The notes beneath the pieces are model-generated. The model worked only from the letters and a program-made list of their open reading frames with translations, made no database searches and was not told where the DNA came from. This document shows positions 43,891 to 52,464 of a stretch of 64,000 nt of DNA, piece after piece (the first letter of the stretch is position 1; every line of letters begins with the position of its first letter). Source of the stretch: CAZIOH01 sp964540815 (GTDB lineage Bacteria; Myxococcota_A; Polyangia; Fen-1088). The stretch covers positions 1 to 64,000 of the forward strand of contig CAZIOH010000005.1 in the NCBI GenBank assembly GCA_964540815.1, written 5' to 3'. The translations under genes and the position numbers were made by a program.

Positions 43891-45087
43891 TCACAGCGCC
43901 GCGAGGCGCTGCTCGAGAAAGCGGCGCTCGGGTGCGGTGCCCGCCAGCTCGAGGGCGCGGCGATACGCCGTGCGTGCGGCGCGGACATCGCCGCGCTGCT
44001 CTTCGAGCTCGCCGATCGCGGCGGCGAGCACCGGATCGTCCTCGAGACGGTCATTCCCGACGAGGCCCTCGAGCGCGCGCAACCCGGCCCGCGCGCCGTT
44101 GGCTCGCCCGACCGCGATCGCTCGTTGCAGGGCGATGACCGGTGACGGGGTGAGCGCGAGAAGCTGGTCGTAGAGCGCGACGATCTGCGGCCAATCGGTT
44201 GCCGCGTAGGTTGCGGCGAGCGCGTGACAGGCGGCGATCCCAGCCTCGAGATGAAACGGTGACACGACGTCTCCCGTGGCGGCCCGCCCGAGATGTTCGA
44301 GCCCGTCGGCGATCATCGCGCGGTCCCAGCGCGTGCGATCTTGCCGATCGAGGGGGATCAGATCGCCGGCCGGGTCCACGCGCGAGGCCAGCCGGGCGGT
44401 CTGCAGCAAGAACAACGCATGCAACGCGTGGCCGCGGGGAGTCGCGAACCGGCTCGCCAGCAACATCCCGTTCAGGCGGATCGCTGTGTGGCAAAGTCCC
44501 TCGTCGATCTGCCGGTCGCCAGCGTGGGCGCTGTAGCCCTCGAGGAACAAGACATAGAGCATGCGCAGGACGCCGTCGAGGCGGACGCCGAGCTCGCCCT
44601 CGAGCTCGAGCTCGACGTGCTCTTCCCGCAAGACCTGACGCGCGCGCATCAGGCGCTTCTCCACGGCGGCTTCGTCGAGACGGAGCGCCCGACTCAGCGC
44701 CGGCACCGGAAATCCACACAGCGTGCGCAACGCCAGCGCAAGGGCGCTCTCGAGCGGAATCGCCGGATGACAGCAGACGAACATCATCTTCAGGAGGTCG
44801 TCGTCGCAGTCGGGCGCGGGGACCGGCGCCTCGAGGTGATCGAGCGCTTCGCTCGGAGCAATCCAGGCCGCCCGCCGGATTGCATCGATCACCCGGCGCC
44901 GCGCCGCGACCTGCAGCCACGCGCCTGGGCGCTCGGGGACGTCCGTGCCCCAACCTTCGATCGCCGACAAGAAGGCCTCCTGGACGGCGGTCTCGATCAG
45001 ATCGAGGCGACGCGTCCCGAACGATCGCGCGAGCGAGATGGTGATCGCGGGCGCGTGCTCGCGGTAGAGCGCATCGAGATCGACCAC
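43891..45087 (-). CDS. ECF42-type RNA polymerase sigma factor with C-terminal extension
   Basis: A 398-residue sigma factor. Region sigma2 lies in about 10-75 (DLIETAVQEAFLSAIEGWG, GAWLQVAARRRVIDAIRR), sigma4 in about 120-175 (LALALRTLCGFPVPALSRALRLDEAAVEKRLMRARQVL landmarks), followed by a roughly 200-residue TPR-like extension (EGYSAHAG, ALHALFLLQTARLASR, YDQLLALTPSPVIALQRAIAVG) that marks ECF42 and replaces an anti-sigma factor. GTG 45087 places Met just before LYREH as in relatives; the open frame reaches 45165. Confidence 0.9.
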   Translation of the reverse strand: MVDLDALYREHAPAITISLARSFGTRRLDLIETAVQEAFLSAIEGWGTDVPERPGAWLQVAARRRVIDAIRRAAWIAPSEALDHLEAPVPAPDCDDDLLKMMFVCCHPAIPLESALALALRTLCGFPVPALSRALRLDEAAVEKRLMRARQVLREEHVELELEGELGVRLDGVLRMLYVLFLEGYSAHAGDRQIDEGLCHTAIRLNGMLLASRFATPRGHALHALFLLQTARLASRVDPAGDLIPLDRQDRTRWDRAMIADGLEHLGRAATGDVVSPFHLEAGIAACHALAATYAATDWPQIVALYDQLLALTPSPVIALQRAIAVGRANGARAGLRALEGLVGNDRLEDDPVLAAAIGELEEQRGDVRAARTAYRRALELAGTAPERRFLEQRLAAL

Positions 45088-45274
45088 CCACCGAACGTAG
45101 CGTGCGACCGGGACGATTACAAATGATGCTGGCCGTGCTTGTTCGCGCCGACCTACGAGCGACAACGTTGCGCCGCAGCGGCTTCGCCCCCGCTTCGTTG
45201 CTCCCCGAACACCGATTCACGGCAGGCATGGACTGGCCCAGTGAGCCAGCGTAGCGTGTCGGGCAGGCGGCGGC

Positions 45275-46534
45275 ATGACGGCGACAATCCCCGAGGCGGC
45301 CAAGAAGGTTCAGCGGATCTATTTGCTGTTGACCTTGCTGTCGACGTTGGCGGCGTCCTTCATCTGGGGGATCAACACCCTCTTCCTCCTCGATGCGGGG
45401 CTCACCAACGCGCAGGCGTTCGGCGCGAACGCCCTGTTCACGCTGGGCGAGGTGGTCTTCGAGGTGCCGACCGGCGTGGTCGCCGACACCTGGGGCCGGC
45501 GCCGGTCGTATCTGCTGGGCGCCGCGACGCTGCTGGTCTCGACGTTGCTGTACCTGTTCATGTGGCGGACGCGCGCGCCGTTCTGGGGCTGGGCGCTGGC
45601 CTCGGTGCTGCTGGGCCTGGGCTTCACGTTCTTCTCGGGTGCCACGGAGGCGTGGCTGGTCGACGCGCTTGCCGCGACCGGCTTCACGGGCAAGCTGGAG
45701 ACGGTGATGGCCAAGGGGCAGATCGCGTCGGGCATCGCCATGCTGGTGGGGACGGTCGGTGGCGGGGTGGTGGCCCAGTTGACCAACGTCGGCGTGCCAT
45801 ACGTCCTGCGATCGGTGCTGCTGGGCGTCCTGTTCGTGGCGGCCTTCGTCTTGATGAAGGACCTGGGCTTCACGCCCGCCCCCGCGTCCACGTCGTGGGG
45901 GTGGGCCGAGGTGCGCCTGGTGCTCAGGCACTCGCTGGACCAGGGCTGGCGCAATCCCCCGGTGCGCTGGCTGATGCTGGCGGCGCCGTTCAGCGCGGGC
46001 GTCAGCGTCTACACGTTCTACGCGCTGCAGCCGTATCTGCTGCAGCTGTACGGCCACCAGCGCGCGTTCGGGGTCGCGGGCCTGGCCGCCGCCCTCATCT
46101 CCGGGACGCAGATCGCCTCCGGGGTCATCGCTCCTTTCGTGCAACGGCTGTTCGCACGTCGCACGACGGCGTTGCTGGTGGCGACCGTCGCCAACTGCGC
46201 AAGCCTGGCCCTGCTCGGCGTGACACGACATTTCTGGGTGGCGCTGGCCGAGGTGGTGCTGACGGCGCTGACCTGGTTCGTCGCCCAGCCGCTGCGCCAG
46301 GCATACCTGAACGGCATCGTCCCGTCCGCGCAACGGGCAACGGTGTTGTCGTTCGACAACCTGATGGGGTCAGCCGGGGGCGTGGTGTTTCAGCCCGCGC
46401 TCGGCCGGGCGGCGGATGTTTGGGGATATGCGCTGACGTATCGGGTGGGGGCGATCATTCAGATCGCGGCGGTGCCGTTCCTGGTGCTGGCGAGGAGGGA
46501 GGGGGCAGAGGCGGATGTGGCCGCGGACGGGTGA
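45275..46534 (+). CDS. MFS transporter
   Basis: A 419-residue 12-helix major facilitator. The motif in loop 2-3 is VPTGVVADTWGRRRSYLLG; later helices include GIAMLVGTVGGGVVAQL and ALTWFVAQPLRQAYLNGIVP. ATG 45275 has AGGCGG before it. Efflux function is probable from the VPTG/DxxGRR type; the substrate is unknown. It is divergent from the ECF42 gene. Confidence 0.9.
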   Translation: MTATIPEAAKKVQRIYLLLTLLSTLAASFIWGINTLFLLDAGLTNAQAFGANALFTLGEVVFEVPTGVVADTWGRRRSYLLGAATLLVSTLLYLFMWRTRAPFWGWALASVLLGLGFTFFSGATEAWLVDALAATGFTGKLETVMAKGQIASGIAMLVGTVGGGVVAQLTNVGVPYVLRSVLLGVLFVAAFVLMKDLGFTPAPASTSWGWAEVRLVLRHSLDQGWRNPPVRWLMLAAPFSAGVSVYTFYALQPYLLQLYGHQRAFGVAGLAAALISGTQIASGVIAPFVQRLFARRTTALLVATVANCASLALLGVTRHFWVALAEVVLTALTWFVAQPLRQAYLNGIVPSAQRATVLSFDNLMGSAGGVVFQPALGRAADVWGYALTYRVGAIIQIAAVPFLVLARREGAEADVAADG

Positions 46535-46583
46535 TGGCCATACGATCGGCCATCGAGATGGCCGCCCGGGCCCCCTGCCCGGG
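46534..46583 (+). terminator. possible terminator hairpins between convergent genes
   Basis: Two small stems follow the MFS stop: ATGGCC/GGCCAT (46534-46539, 46548-46553) and CCCGGG/CCCGGG (46565-46570, 46578-46583), then GATTTCCCCTT. Convergent gene ends favour a terminator; the T run is weak. Confidence 0.3.
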
Positions 46584-46592
46584 GATTTCCCC

Positions 46593-47843
46593 TTACTTCG
46601 GGTACCCGCGCCAGAGCCATTCCATGACGTCCGGCTCGGTTTGACTCCGGACGCCGCCGTCGACGTGGCCCGCGCCAATCGCGTAGGTGAACTTGTAGTG
46701 GTATCCCTTGGCCATCAGGGCGGCCGCCAGGGCCTCGTTTCCGAGTCTCCAGTTGCGGAAGGATGCGGCGGTCTCGGTGGCGCCGTTGTCCATCGAGCCG
46801 ACCTCGAGGGCGATGCGCAACCCCTCCTTCACCGGCGCGTTGGGGATCAAGTTTTCCCCGTATTCCCAGGCCCCGTGCGGGTACATGGTGCTGGACTGGA
46901 GGTCGACGAAGGTGCCCGAGTAGGTCATGATCCGCAGGAAATCGCCGAACCACGCCATGCCCATGGCCGCGGGCGCGCCGGAGCTGCCACCCATCGCCGC
47001 GCGCCCCTGTGGGTCGGTGGTCACCTTGACCTTGGCGGTGGTCTCGGCCAGGGGGATGACCTCCTCGGTGACGAACTTGAAGTACGTGTCGGAGACGGTG
47101 TCGTATTCGCCGCTGCGATTGGTCCCCGGATTGATCATGATCCCGAGGGTCTTCGGGATTCGGTTGGCGGCGATGAGGTTGTCCATGACGGTCATCAACT
47201 CGGGGCCGTACTGCGTCCCGTCCTGCACCACCAGCACCGGCGCGGGGGTGTTGGCGACGTAGCCGACAGGGATGTAGACCGTCACCTGGCGCGAGCCCCC
47301 CGGGTAGTACTTGCTGGTCGCGTTCGACATCATGAAGGTCATTCGAGTGCCCTTGGCGACGCCCGCCATCGTGGCGGACTCGGGTGCAGCCTTGAAGGGC
47401 GAGTTGATGGTGAACTTCCCGTCGCCGTCGGTCCCGGGATCGGCGACCGTGCTGCCGCCCGCGGGGCCGCCGGAGGTCCCCGCGGTGCCGCTGGCACCCC
47501 CACTTGCCCCGCCCGCCGTCGAGCCTCCGCCGCCGGTCGGTGCCGAGCCACCATTCGCGGACCCGCCGGTCGAGACCACGGCGCCGCCGGTGCCCGTTCC
47601 GCCGCTCGAGACGCCGGGGCCGGCACCACCCGTGCCGGAGCCGCCGGTGGCCGTCACGGCGCCGCCCGTACCGGTTCCGCCGCTCGACACGGCCGCCCCA
47701 CCCGATCCGAGGGCTCTGCCGCCCGACCCGTTCGAGGCCTGGGTTCCCCCGGTCCCGGGCGGCGAATCACTCGAGGACGATCCGCACGCCCCAGCGACGA
47801 CGGCGGACAGGAGGAATGGGTACAAGCGCTTGGTCATCAACAT
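46593..47843 (-). CDS. enterochelin-esterase-like hydrolase lipoprotein
   Basis: A 416-residue secreted alpha/beta hydrolase: lipobox VVAGAC (Cys20), a Gly/Thr/Ser linker to about residue 135, then an esterase-D/IroE-like domain. The nucleophile elbow is MGGSSGAPAAM, the oxyanion strand APVLVVQDG, and the catalytic His lies in GAGHVDGG. Relatives include iron-siderophore esterases and feruloyl/acetyl-xylan esterases; the linker favours a polysaccharide substrate at the cell surface. It is convergent with the MFS gene. Confidence 0.87.
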   Translation of the reverse strand: MLMTKRLYPFLLSAVVAGACGSSSSDSPPGTGGTQASNGSGGRALGSGGAAVSSGGTGTGGAVTATGGSGTGGAGPGVSSGGTGTGGAVVSTGGSANGGSAPTGGGGSTAGGASGGASGTAGTSGGPAGGSTVADPGTDGDGKFTINSPFKAAPESATMAGVAKGTRMTFMMSNATSKYYPGGSRQVTVYIPVGYVANTPAPVLVVQDGTQYGPELMTVMDNLIAANRIPKTLGIMINPGTNRSGEYDTVSDTYFKFVTEEVIPLAETTAKVKVTTDPQGRAAMGGSSGAPAAMGMAWFGDFLRIMTYSGTFVDLQSSTMYPHGAWEYGENLIPNAPVKEGLRIALEVGSMDNGATETAASFRNWRLGNEALAAALMAKGYHYKFTYAIGAGHVDGGVRSQTEPDVMEWLWRGYPK

Positions 47844-48086
47844 CGTTCTGGCTCCGCCCGCGGGTGGTTTTTTAGCAAGGCCGCCTGTCGAGACCGGTTG
47901 CCCCGGACGACCGGTCGCTCCGCATCCAGCTACCTGAGTCCGTCAGTGTCGGCTGAGGTCGAAAGTGGCTCATGTCACCATCGGCCTCGTGGGGCACCGC
48001 GTCCCTGGAACCAACCATCAGCACGAGCCACCAGGGAGCCCCTGGGCTCGTCGCTCAGAAGGGGGCGCGCCCTTCTCCGACCAGCG

Positions 48087-49127
48087 TCAGAGCGCGGGAC
48101 TCGGCGAGCGGGCGTGAATCTCGTCGATGGCGCCGAGGGTGTCGGCATCGAGGGTCACCTCCACACTGGAGAGGTTCTCCTCCAGCTGGGAACGGTGAGT
48201 GGCCCCGATGATGGTGCTCGTCACGAACCAGCGACTGCGCACGAACGCCAGCGCCAGGACGGCCGGCGCCAGGCCGCGCGACCGCGCGAGGTCGACATAT
48301 GCGTCGACCGCGGCATTCACCGCCGGCTTGCGGTAGCGCAGACCGAACTGGGGAAAGGCGGTCAAGCGGGCGCCCGGCGGGCTGGTGCCACGCGCGTACT
48401 TTCCGGTGAGCAGGCCAAAGGCGAGCGGGCTGTAGGCCAGGAGGCCCACGTTCTCACGGTGCGCCGCCTCGGCCGGGTAGAAGTCGAAGGCTCGGTTGAT
48501 GAGGTTGTAGGCGTTCTGCACCGTGACCACGCCCGGCAGGCCCGCCTGTCGCGCGGCGTGACCGAAGCTGGCGAGACCCCACGGGGTCTCGTTGGAGAGC
48601 CCCAGGGCTCGGATCTTTCCGGCCTTGACGAGGTCAGCGAAGACCGACAGTTGCTCGAGGATCGGGGTGAAGGCGCGGTCCTCGGCGGGATCGAAGAAGG
48701 AGGCGCCGAAGGCGGGGACGTAACGGTCTGGCCAGTGAATCTGGTAGAGGTCGACATGGTCGGTGGCGAGCCTCCGCAAGCTACCCTCCAGCGCCTCTTC
48801 GATGTTCCGGCGATCGACGGCCTTCGGGCCCCCGCGCACCCATTCGAGGTTCCGTCCCGCGCCGGCGATCTTGGTCGCGATCACCACCCGATCCCGCGGG
48901 CGCTTGGCCAGCCAGGCCCCGACGATCGTCTCGGTGCGACCGTAGGTCTCGGGCCGCGTGGGCACGGGATACATCTCGGCGGCGTCGACGAAGTTCACGC
49001 CGCGCTCGAAGGCCAGGTCGAGCTGCTCGTGGGCCTCTGCCAGGCTGTTCTGCTGGCCGAAGGTCATGGTTCCAAGGCAAATCTCCGAGACCGAGAGCCC
49101 GGTGTCCCCGAGCGGTGTACGCTTCAC
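48087..49127 (-). CDS. tas: NADP(H)-dependent aldo-keto reductase, Tas-like
   Basis: A 346-residue aldo-keto reductase, the same length as E. coli Tas. Features are LGLGTMTFG-like CLGTMTFGQQNS, catalytic Asp and Tyr in FVDAAEMYPVP, catalytic Lys in IATKIAGAGRN, VHWP-like YQIHWPDRY, and the C-terminal cofactor loop IIGATHRSQLEENL. GTG 49127 has AAGGAA nine bases upstream and starts the protein as KRTPLGDTGLSVSE; the frame runs further upstream without homology. Confidence 0.92.
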   Translation of the reverse strand: MKRTPLGDTGLSVSEICLGTMTFGQQNSLAEAHEQLDLAFERGVNFVDAAEMYPVPTRPETYGRTETIVGAWLAKRPRDRVVIATKIAGAGRNLEWVRGGPKAVDRRNIEEALEGSLRRLATDHVDLYQIHWPDRYVPAFGASFFDPAEDRAFTPILEQLSVFADLVKAGKIRALGLSNETPWGLASFGHAARQAGLPGVVTVQNAYNLINRAFDFYPAEAAHRENVGLLAYSPLAFGLLTGKYARGTSPPGARLTAFPQFGLRYRKPAVNAAVDAYVDLARSRGLAPAVLALAFVRSRWFVTSTIIGATHRSQLEENLSSVEVTLDADTLGAIDEIHARSPSPAL

Positions 49128-49341
49128 GTTGGCTGTTCCTTTCTTGGTAGATGTTGCCTCGAGAGATGTTGCCTTAAAAGGTGTTCGTTTCCGGCGGCGC
49201 GACCACGCACGCACGCACGATCTCCGACGGGTCGATGGAACGGTCACGCATATGCAGGACGCGTGCCCCGGCCGGCCGGTTCCAGAGGCCGGCGATCCGA
49301 CCAGTTGGCATCGAAACTGCTCAGCATCCCTGGAACAGCCC

Positions 49342-49869
49342 ATGATACGCCCTGACCTTTCATCATTGAAGACACCGCTGTCACGACGTGGACCGGCGGC
49401 GAGAGCCAGCTGCCCTACGATCGCCCGAGGAGTCATCCTGGTCCTGGCCATGGCCCTGTTGGCTCACGCGAGGCCGGCGGCCGCGAGCGCGGACGACGCG
49501 GATGTGGATGCCGATTCCGATCCCGCGCTGGCGGACGCTGGGGCAAGCGTCGACGCGGAGGACGATGTCGCCGTGGACGCGGATATCGATGGCACCGGTG
49601 GCAGCGCGGACGACGAAACGGGCGGAGCCTCGGGAGCCGGCGGAACCTCGGGGGCCGGGGGGATCTCCGGGGATGGCGGCGTGGTGCCGCCCTCGGATGC
49701 CGGTCGTGACGGGGGGAGCGATGCGCCGCTCGTGAACCCGTCGCCCAACTACCCCGACGACGGATGCTCGATGGCGACCTCCCCCGTCTCGGGGGGAGTC
49801 CGCTGGTTCGGGGCCAGCCTGGTCAGCCTGGCGCTGGCAGGGCTGGCTTTGCTGCTGGCGCGTCGGTAG
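49342..49869 (+). CDS. secreted protein with MYXO-CTERM-like sorting tail
   Basis: A 175-residue protein: N-terminal signal segment (about 26-47, GVILVLAMALLAHARPAAA), a low-complexity middle first rich in Asp/Ala then Gly/Ser, and a C-terminal tripartite signal GCSM, a membrane helix (WFGASLVSLALAGLALLL) and ARR. Cys-helix-Arg-Arg is the MYXO-CTERM pattern used by myxobacteria to anchor surface proteins. No other domain is present, so it may be a spacer-like or very small surface protein. Confidence 0.75.
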   Translation: MIRPDLSSLKTPLSRRGPAARASCPTIARGVILVLAMALLAHARPAAASADDADVDADSDPALADAGASVDAEDDVAVDADIDGTGGSADDETGGASGAGGTSGAGGISGDGGVVPPSDAGRDGGSDAPLVNPSPNYPDDGCSMATSPVSGGVRWFGASLVSLALAGLALLLARR

Positions 49870-50030
49870 AGGCCCCCGAGGCATGTGCGTGCGGCCGACC
49901 ACCGCTGCTTCCCGCGCAGCATGGTTGCTGCGCGCGGAACAGCCGAGACCGAAGACGACCAGCCCCCTCGGGGCTGGTCCCTCCGGCCCGCAGGTTTTCT
50001 GAGGACCGAACCCGGGAGTACAGCAACGAG

Positions 50031-51728
50031 ATGAGCAGCGCCACGACCAGCAGTCCATCGACCGGTTCAGGTCCCGCGAACGCGTATGGCCTCGCTCCCC
50101 TCCACCTCGACGCCGACGTCCTCGTCATCGGCGGTGGAATGGCTGCCGCATGGGCGGCGATCGGAGCCGCGCGGGATGGCGCATCGGTGGTGCTCGTGGA
50201 CAAGGGCTACGTCGGGACCAGCGGCGTGACCGCCACCGCCGGCCCGGGCCACTGGTTCGTCCCCCCCGACGCCCACAAGCGCGCCGCCGCCATCGCCGAG
50301 CGTCAGGCCATCGCCTTCGGGCTCGGCGATCCGCGGTGGATGGCGCGCATTCTGGATGAAACCTGGCAGCAGCTGCCCACCCTCGAGGGCCATTACGAGT
50401 TCGGCCGCAACGAGGCCGGGGTCACCATGTATGGCGCTGTTCGCGGCCCGGAGTACATGCGGGCGCTGCGACGGGTGGCCGAATCCCTCGGCGTTCGCAT
50501 CCTCGATCACAGCCCCGCCCTCGAGCTCTTGCTCCACACCGATGGTGCGGTGGCGGGCGCGCGCGGAGTGCGCCGACAGCTTCACCAGGAGTGGATCGCG
50601 CGTGCGGCCGGGGTGGTGCTGGCGACGGGCGGGTGCGCGTTCTTCTCGCGGCTGCTCGGCAGTCAGACCAACACCGGCGATGGTTACCTCATGGCGGCCG
50701 AGGCGGGCGTGGCCCTCTCGGGCATGGAGTTCTCCAGCCAGTACATCGTGGCCCCGGCCTTCTCCACCATGGCGCGGGGCATGTCCTATGCCTTCGCGAC
50801 CTACTATGGACCGGACTTCCAGCCGATCGACATTCCCAGGCTGGCCGGGGGCAATCGCGCCATCGCCCGGCACCTGATGCAAGGGCCCGTCTACTGCGAT
50901 CTCGGTCGCATGCCCGAGGACATTCGCCTGCGCTTGCCGTACATCTCGCCGAACGTGATGTTGCCGTTCGTTCGCCGTGGAATCGACCCCTTCCGCGACA
51001 AGTTCCCCATCACCTTGCTGGCGGAGGGGACCGTCCGTGGGATGGGCGGCATCCAGATCTCCGACGACGACTGCCAGACCTCCGTCGAAGGCCTCTACGC
51101 CGCCGGTGATGCGGCCTCGCGAGAGCTCGTGACGGGCGCGACCTCCGGCGGTGGCTCGGTGAATTCGGCCTGGGCCCTGTCCTCCGGCGTCTGGTCGGGG
51201 CGGGCGGCGGCCAGGCGGGCGCGGGCCGAGGGCACGCGCGCAGATCGTCCGGCGGCGCCCATCGGCCTCGCGGGGCTGCGCCCGCGCCGAGCCGCGGTCG
51301 ATCTCGATCCTGGCGCGGTGATCGCCGCCGCTCGGGGGGAGGCCACCGATTACGACAAGAACCTGTTTCGGACCGGTCCGAAGCTGATGCGGTCGCTGGA
51401 GCTCCTCGACGATCTGTGGCGGAGCGTTCGCGACCACCTCGGCGGCAGGGGCGTGGGGGCCGTGCGTGCGCGCGAGGCTGCCGCCATCGTGGCGACCGCG
51501 CGCTGGAGCTACACCGCGGCTCTCCATCGACAGGAGACCCGGGGGCAGCACCAGCGGCAAGATGCGCCCCAGCTCAGGCCGGAGCTGGAACGTCGCCAGA
51601 CCATCTTCGGCCTCGATCGGGTGTGGTCGGACTTCGAGGGCAGGGGGCGGGAGGTGCCCGAGCAGGCCGACTCTGACCGGGGCTCGGGCTCGGGCGCCGC
51701 GAGCGCCCGTCCGGGGGTCTCGGCATGA
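50031..51728 (+). CDS. FAD-binding dehydrogenase (fumarate reductase/AprA superfamily)
   Basis: A 565-residue flavoprotein. The FAD motif is VLVIGGGMAAAWAAIGAARDG, followed by VDKGYVGTSGVTATAGPG; the capping domain includes GTVRGMGGIQ and the C-terminal FAD contact LYAAGDAASRELVTGATSGGG. A helical C-terminal domain (ARWSYTAALHRQETRG) resembles succinate-dehydrogenase/AprA flavoproteins. The stop overlaps the ferredoxin ATG, so the two proteins probably form one enzyme, electrons passing from flavin to iron-sulfur clusters. It is the first gene of the receptor-containing cluster; the substrate is unknown. Confidence 0.88.
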   Translation: MSSATTSSPSTGSGPANAYGLAPLHLDADVLVIGGGMAAAWAAIGAARDGASVVLVDKGYVGTSGVTATAGPGHWFVPPDAHKRAAAIAERQAIAFGLGDPRWMARILDETWQQLPTLEGHYEFGRNEAGVTMYGAVRGPEYMRALRRVAESLGVRILDHSPALELLLHTDGAVAGARGVRRQLHQEWIARAAGVVLATGGCAFFSRLLGSQTNTGDGYLMAAEAGVALSGMEFSSQYIVAPAFSTMARGMSYAFATYYGPDFQPIDIPRLAGGNRAIARHLMQGPVYCDLGRMPEDIRLRLPYISPNVMLPFVRRGIDPFRDKFPITLLAEGTVRGMGGIQISDDDCQTSVEGLYAAGDAASRELVTGATSGGGSVNSAWALSSGVWSGRAAARRARAEGTRADRPAAPIGLAGLRPRRAAVDLDPGAVIAAARGEATDYDKNLFRTGPKLMRSLELLDDLWRSVRDHLGGRGVGAVRAREAAAIVATARWSYTAALHRQETRGQHQRQDAPQLRPELERRQTIFGLDRVWSDFEGRGREVPEQADSDRGSGSGAASARPGVSA

Positions 51729-52072
51729 TCGCCCTCCTGGTGAAGGATCGGTGCACCAAGTGCAACGCCTGTGTCGCGGCCTGCCCGACCAACGTCTTCG
51801 AGGCGGTCCCCGGCGAGGTCCCGCGCATCGCACGTCAGACGGATTGCCAGACGTGTTACATGTGCGAGCTGTACTGCCCGGCCGATGCACTGTTCGTGGC
51901 CTCCGACTGCGACCGTCCCGAGGCGGTGAACGAGGCCGACGTCGTTGCCTCGGGTCTGCTCGGGCAGTTCCGGCGCGATCACGGATGGGGCGAGTGGGCC
52001 GCCGACCCGCGCTACAAGAACCAGCACTGGTACATGGGCGAGGTGTTCCGGCGGGCCCGGTCCTCGGAGTGA
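51725..52072 (+). CDS. two-[4Fe-4S] ferredoxin-type subunit
   Basis: A 115-residue iron-sulfur protein with two clusters: CTKCNACVAACP (residues 10-21) and CQTCYMCELYCP (40-51). A roughly 40-residue tail (RDHGWGEWAADPRYKNQHWYM) is typical of AprB-like partners of flavoprotein dehydrogenases rather than free ferredoxins. It overlaps the flavoprotein gene by four bases. Confidence 0.92.
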   Translation: MIALLVKDRCTKCNACVAACPTNVFEAVPGEVPRIARQTDCQTCYMCELYCPADALFVASDCDRPEAVNEADVVASGLLGQFRRDHGWGEWAADPRYKNQHWYMGEVFRRARSSE

Positions 52073-52464
52073 TGCACCGGTCACGGCGCCCGTCGCCGAG
52101 CGAACGGGGCATCGGGTCGTCGACCCAGGGGTCGACCGGGTCGGCGAAGGGCCTCCCGGGGCCGGCGACGCGGACGTGGTGGACGCTCGCGACGGCACGC
52201 GCTTCGGCCACGGCGGGGACGCAGAGCTGGCCGGCGACACGACCGCACCGCAGCCGTGGTGAGTGTTGGTGGGCGGTCAGGCCCTGTTCGGCGCGCAGCA
52301 CGTCTGCGTGGCGCGGCGCAGACGTGGGTTGCAACGCCCATCGACGGCCGGCGCGAACGCTGGCGCTGCGATTGCAATGCCGCCGGCCACGGGTTCATCG
52401 GTGTCGTGGCGGGTTTCAAACGTGCGGAATTCCAACCAGCAGCATTCGACGAAAGATAGAAGCA
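52073..52464. other. intergenic region before the first TonB receptor, nothing recognised
   Basis: About 390 bases with no convincing gene. Several frames are open on both strands but give Arg/Ala/Gly-rich sequence without domains. It may hold a separate receptor promoter or a transcript-spanning leader. Confidence 0.4.

Noticed and set aside
44051..46333. A 760-codon minus-strand frame spanning the ECF42 and MFS genes
   Set aside because: It crosses two well-supported genes, one of them on the same strand in another frame, and has Arg/Gln/His-rich sequence without domains.
46515..49355. A 946-codon plus-strand frame across the esterase and aldo-keto reductase genes
   Set aside because: It is an antisense shadow of two clear enzymes; no motif or signal is present.
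52256..52459. Possible 67-codon gene before the first TonB receptor
   Set aside because: No ribosome site, Arg-rich, no domain; treated as intergenic.
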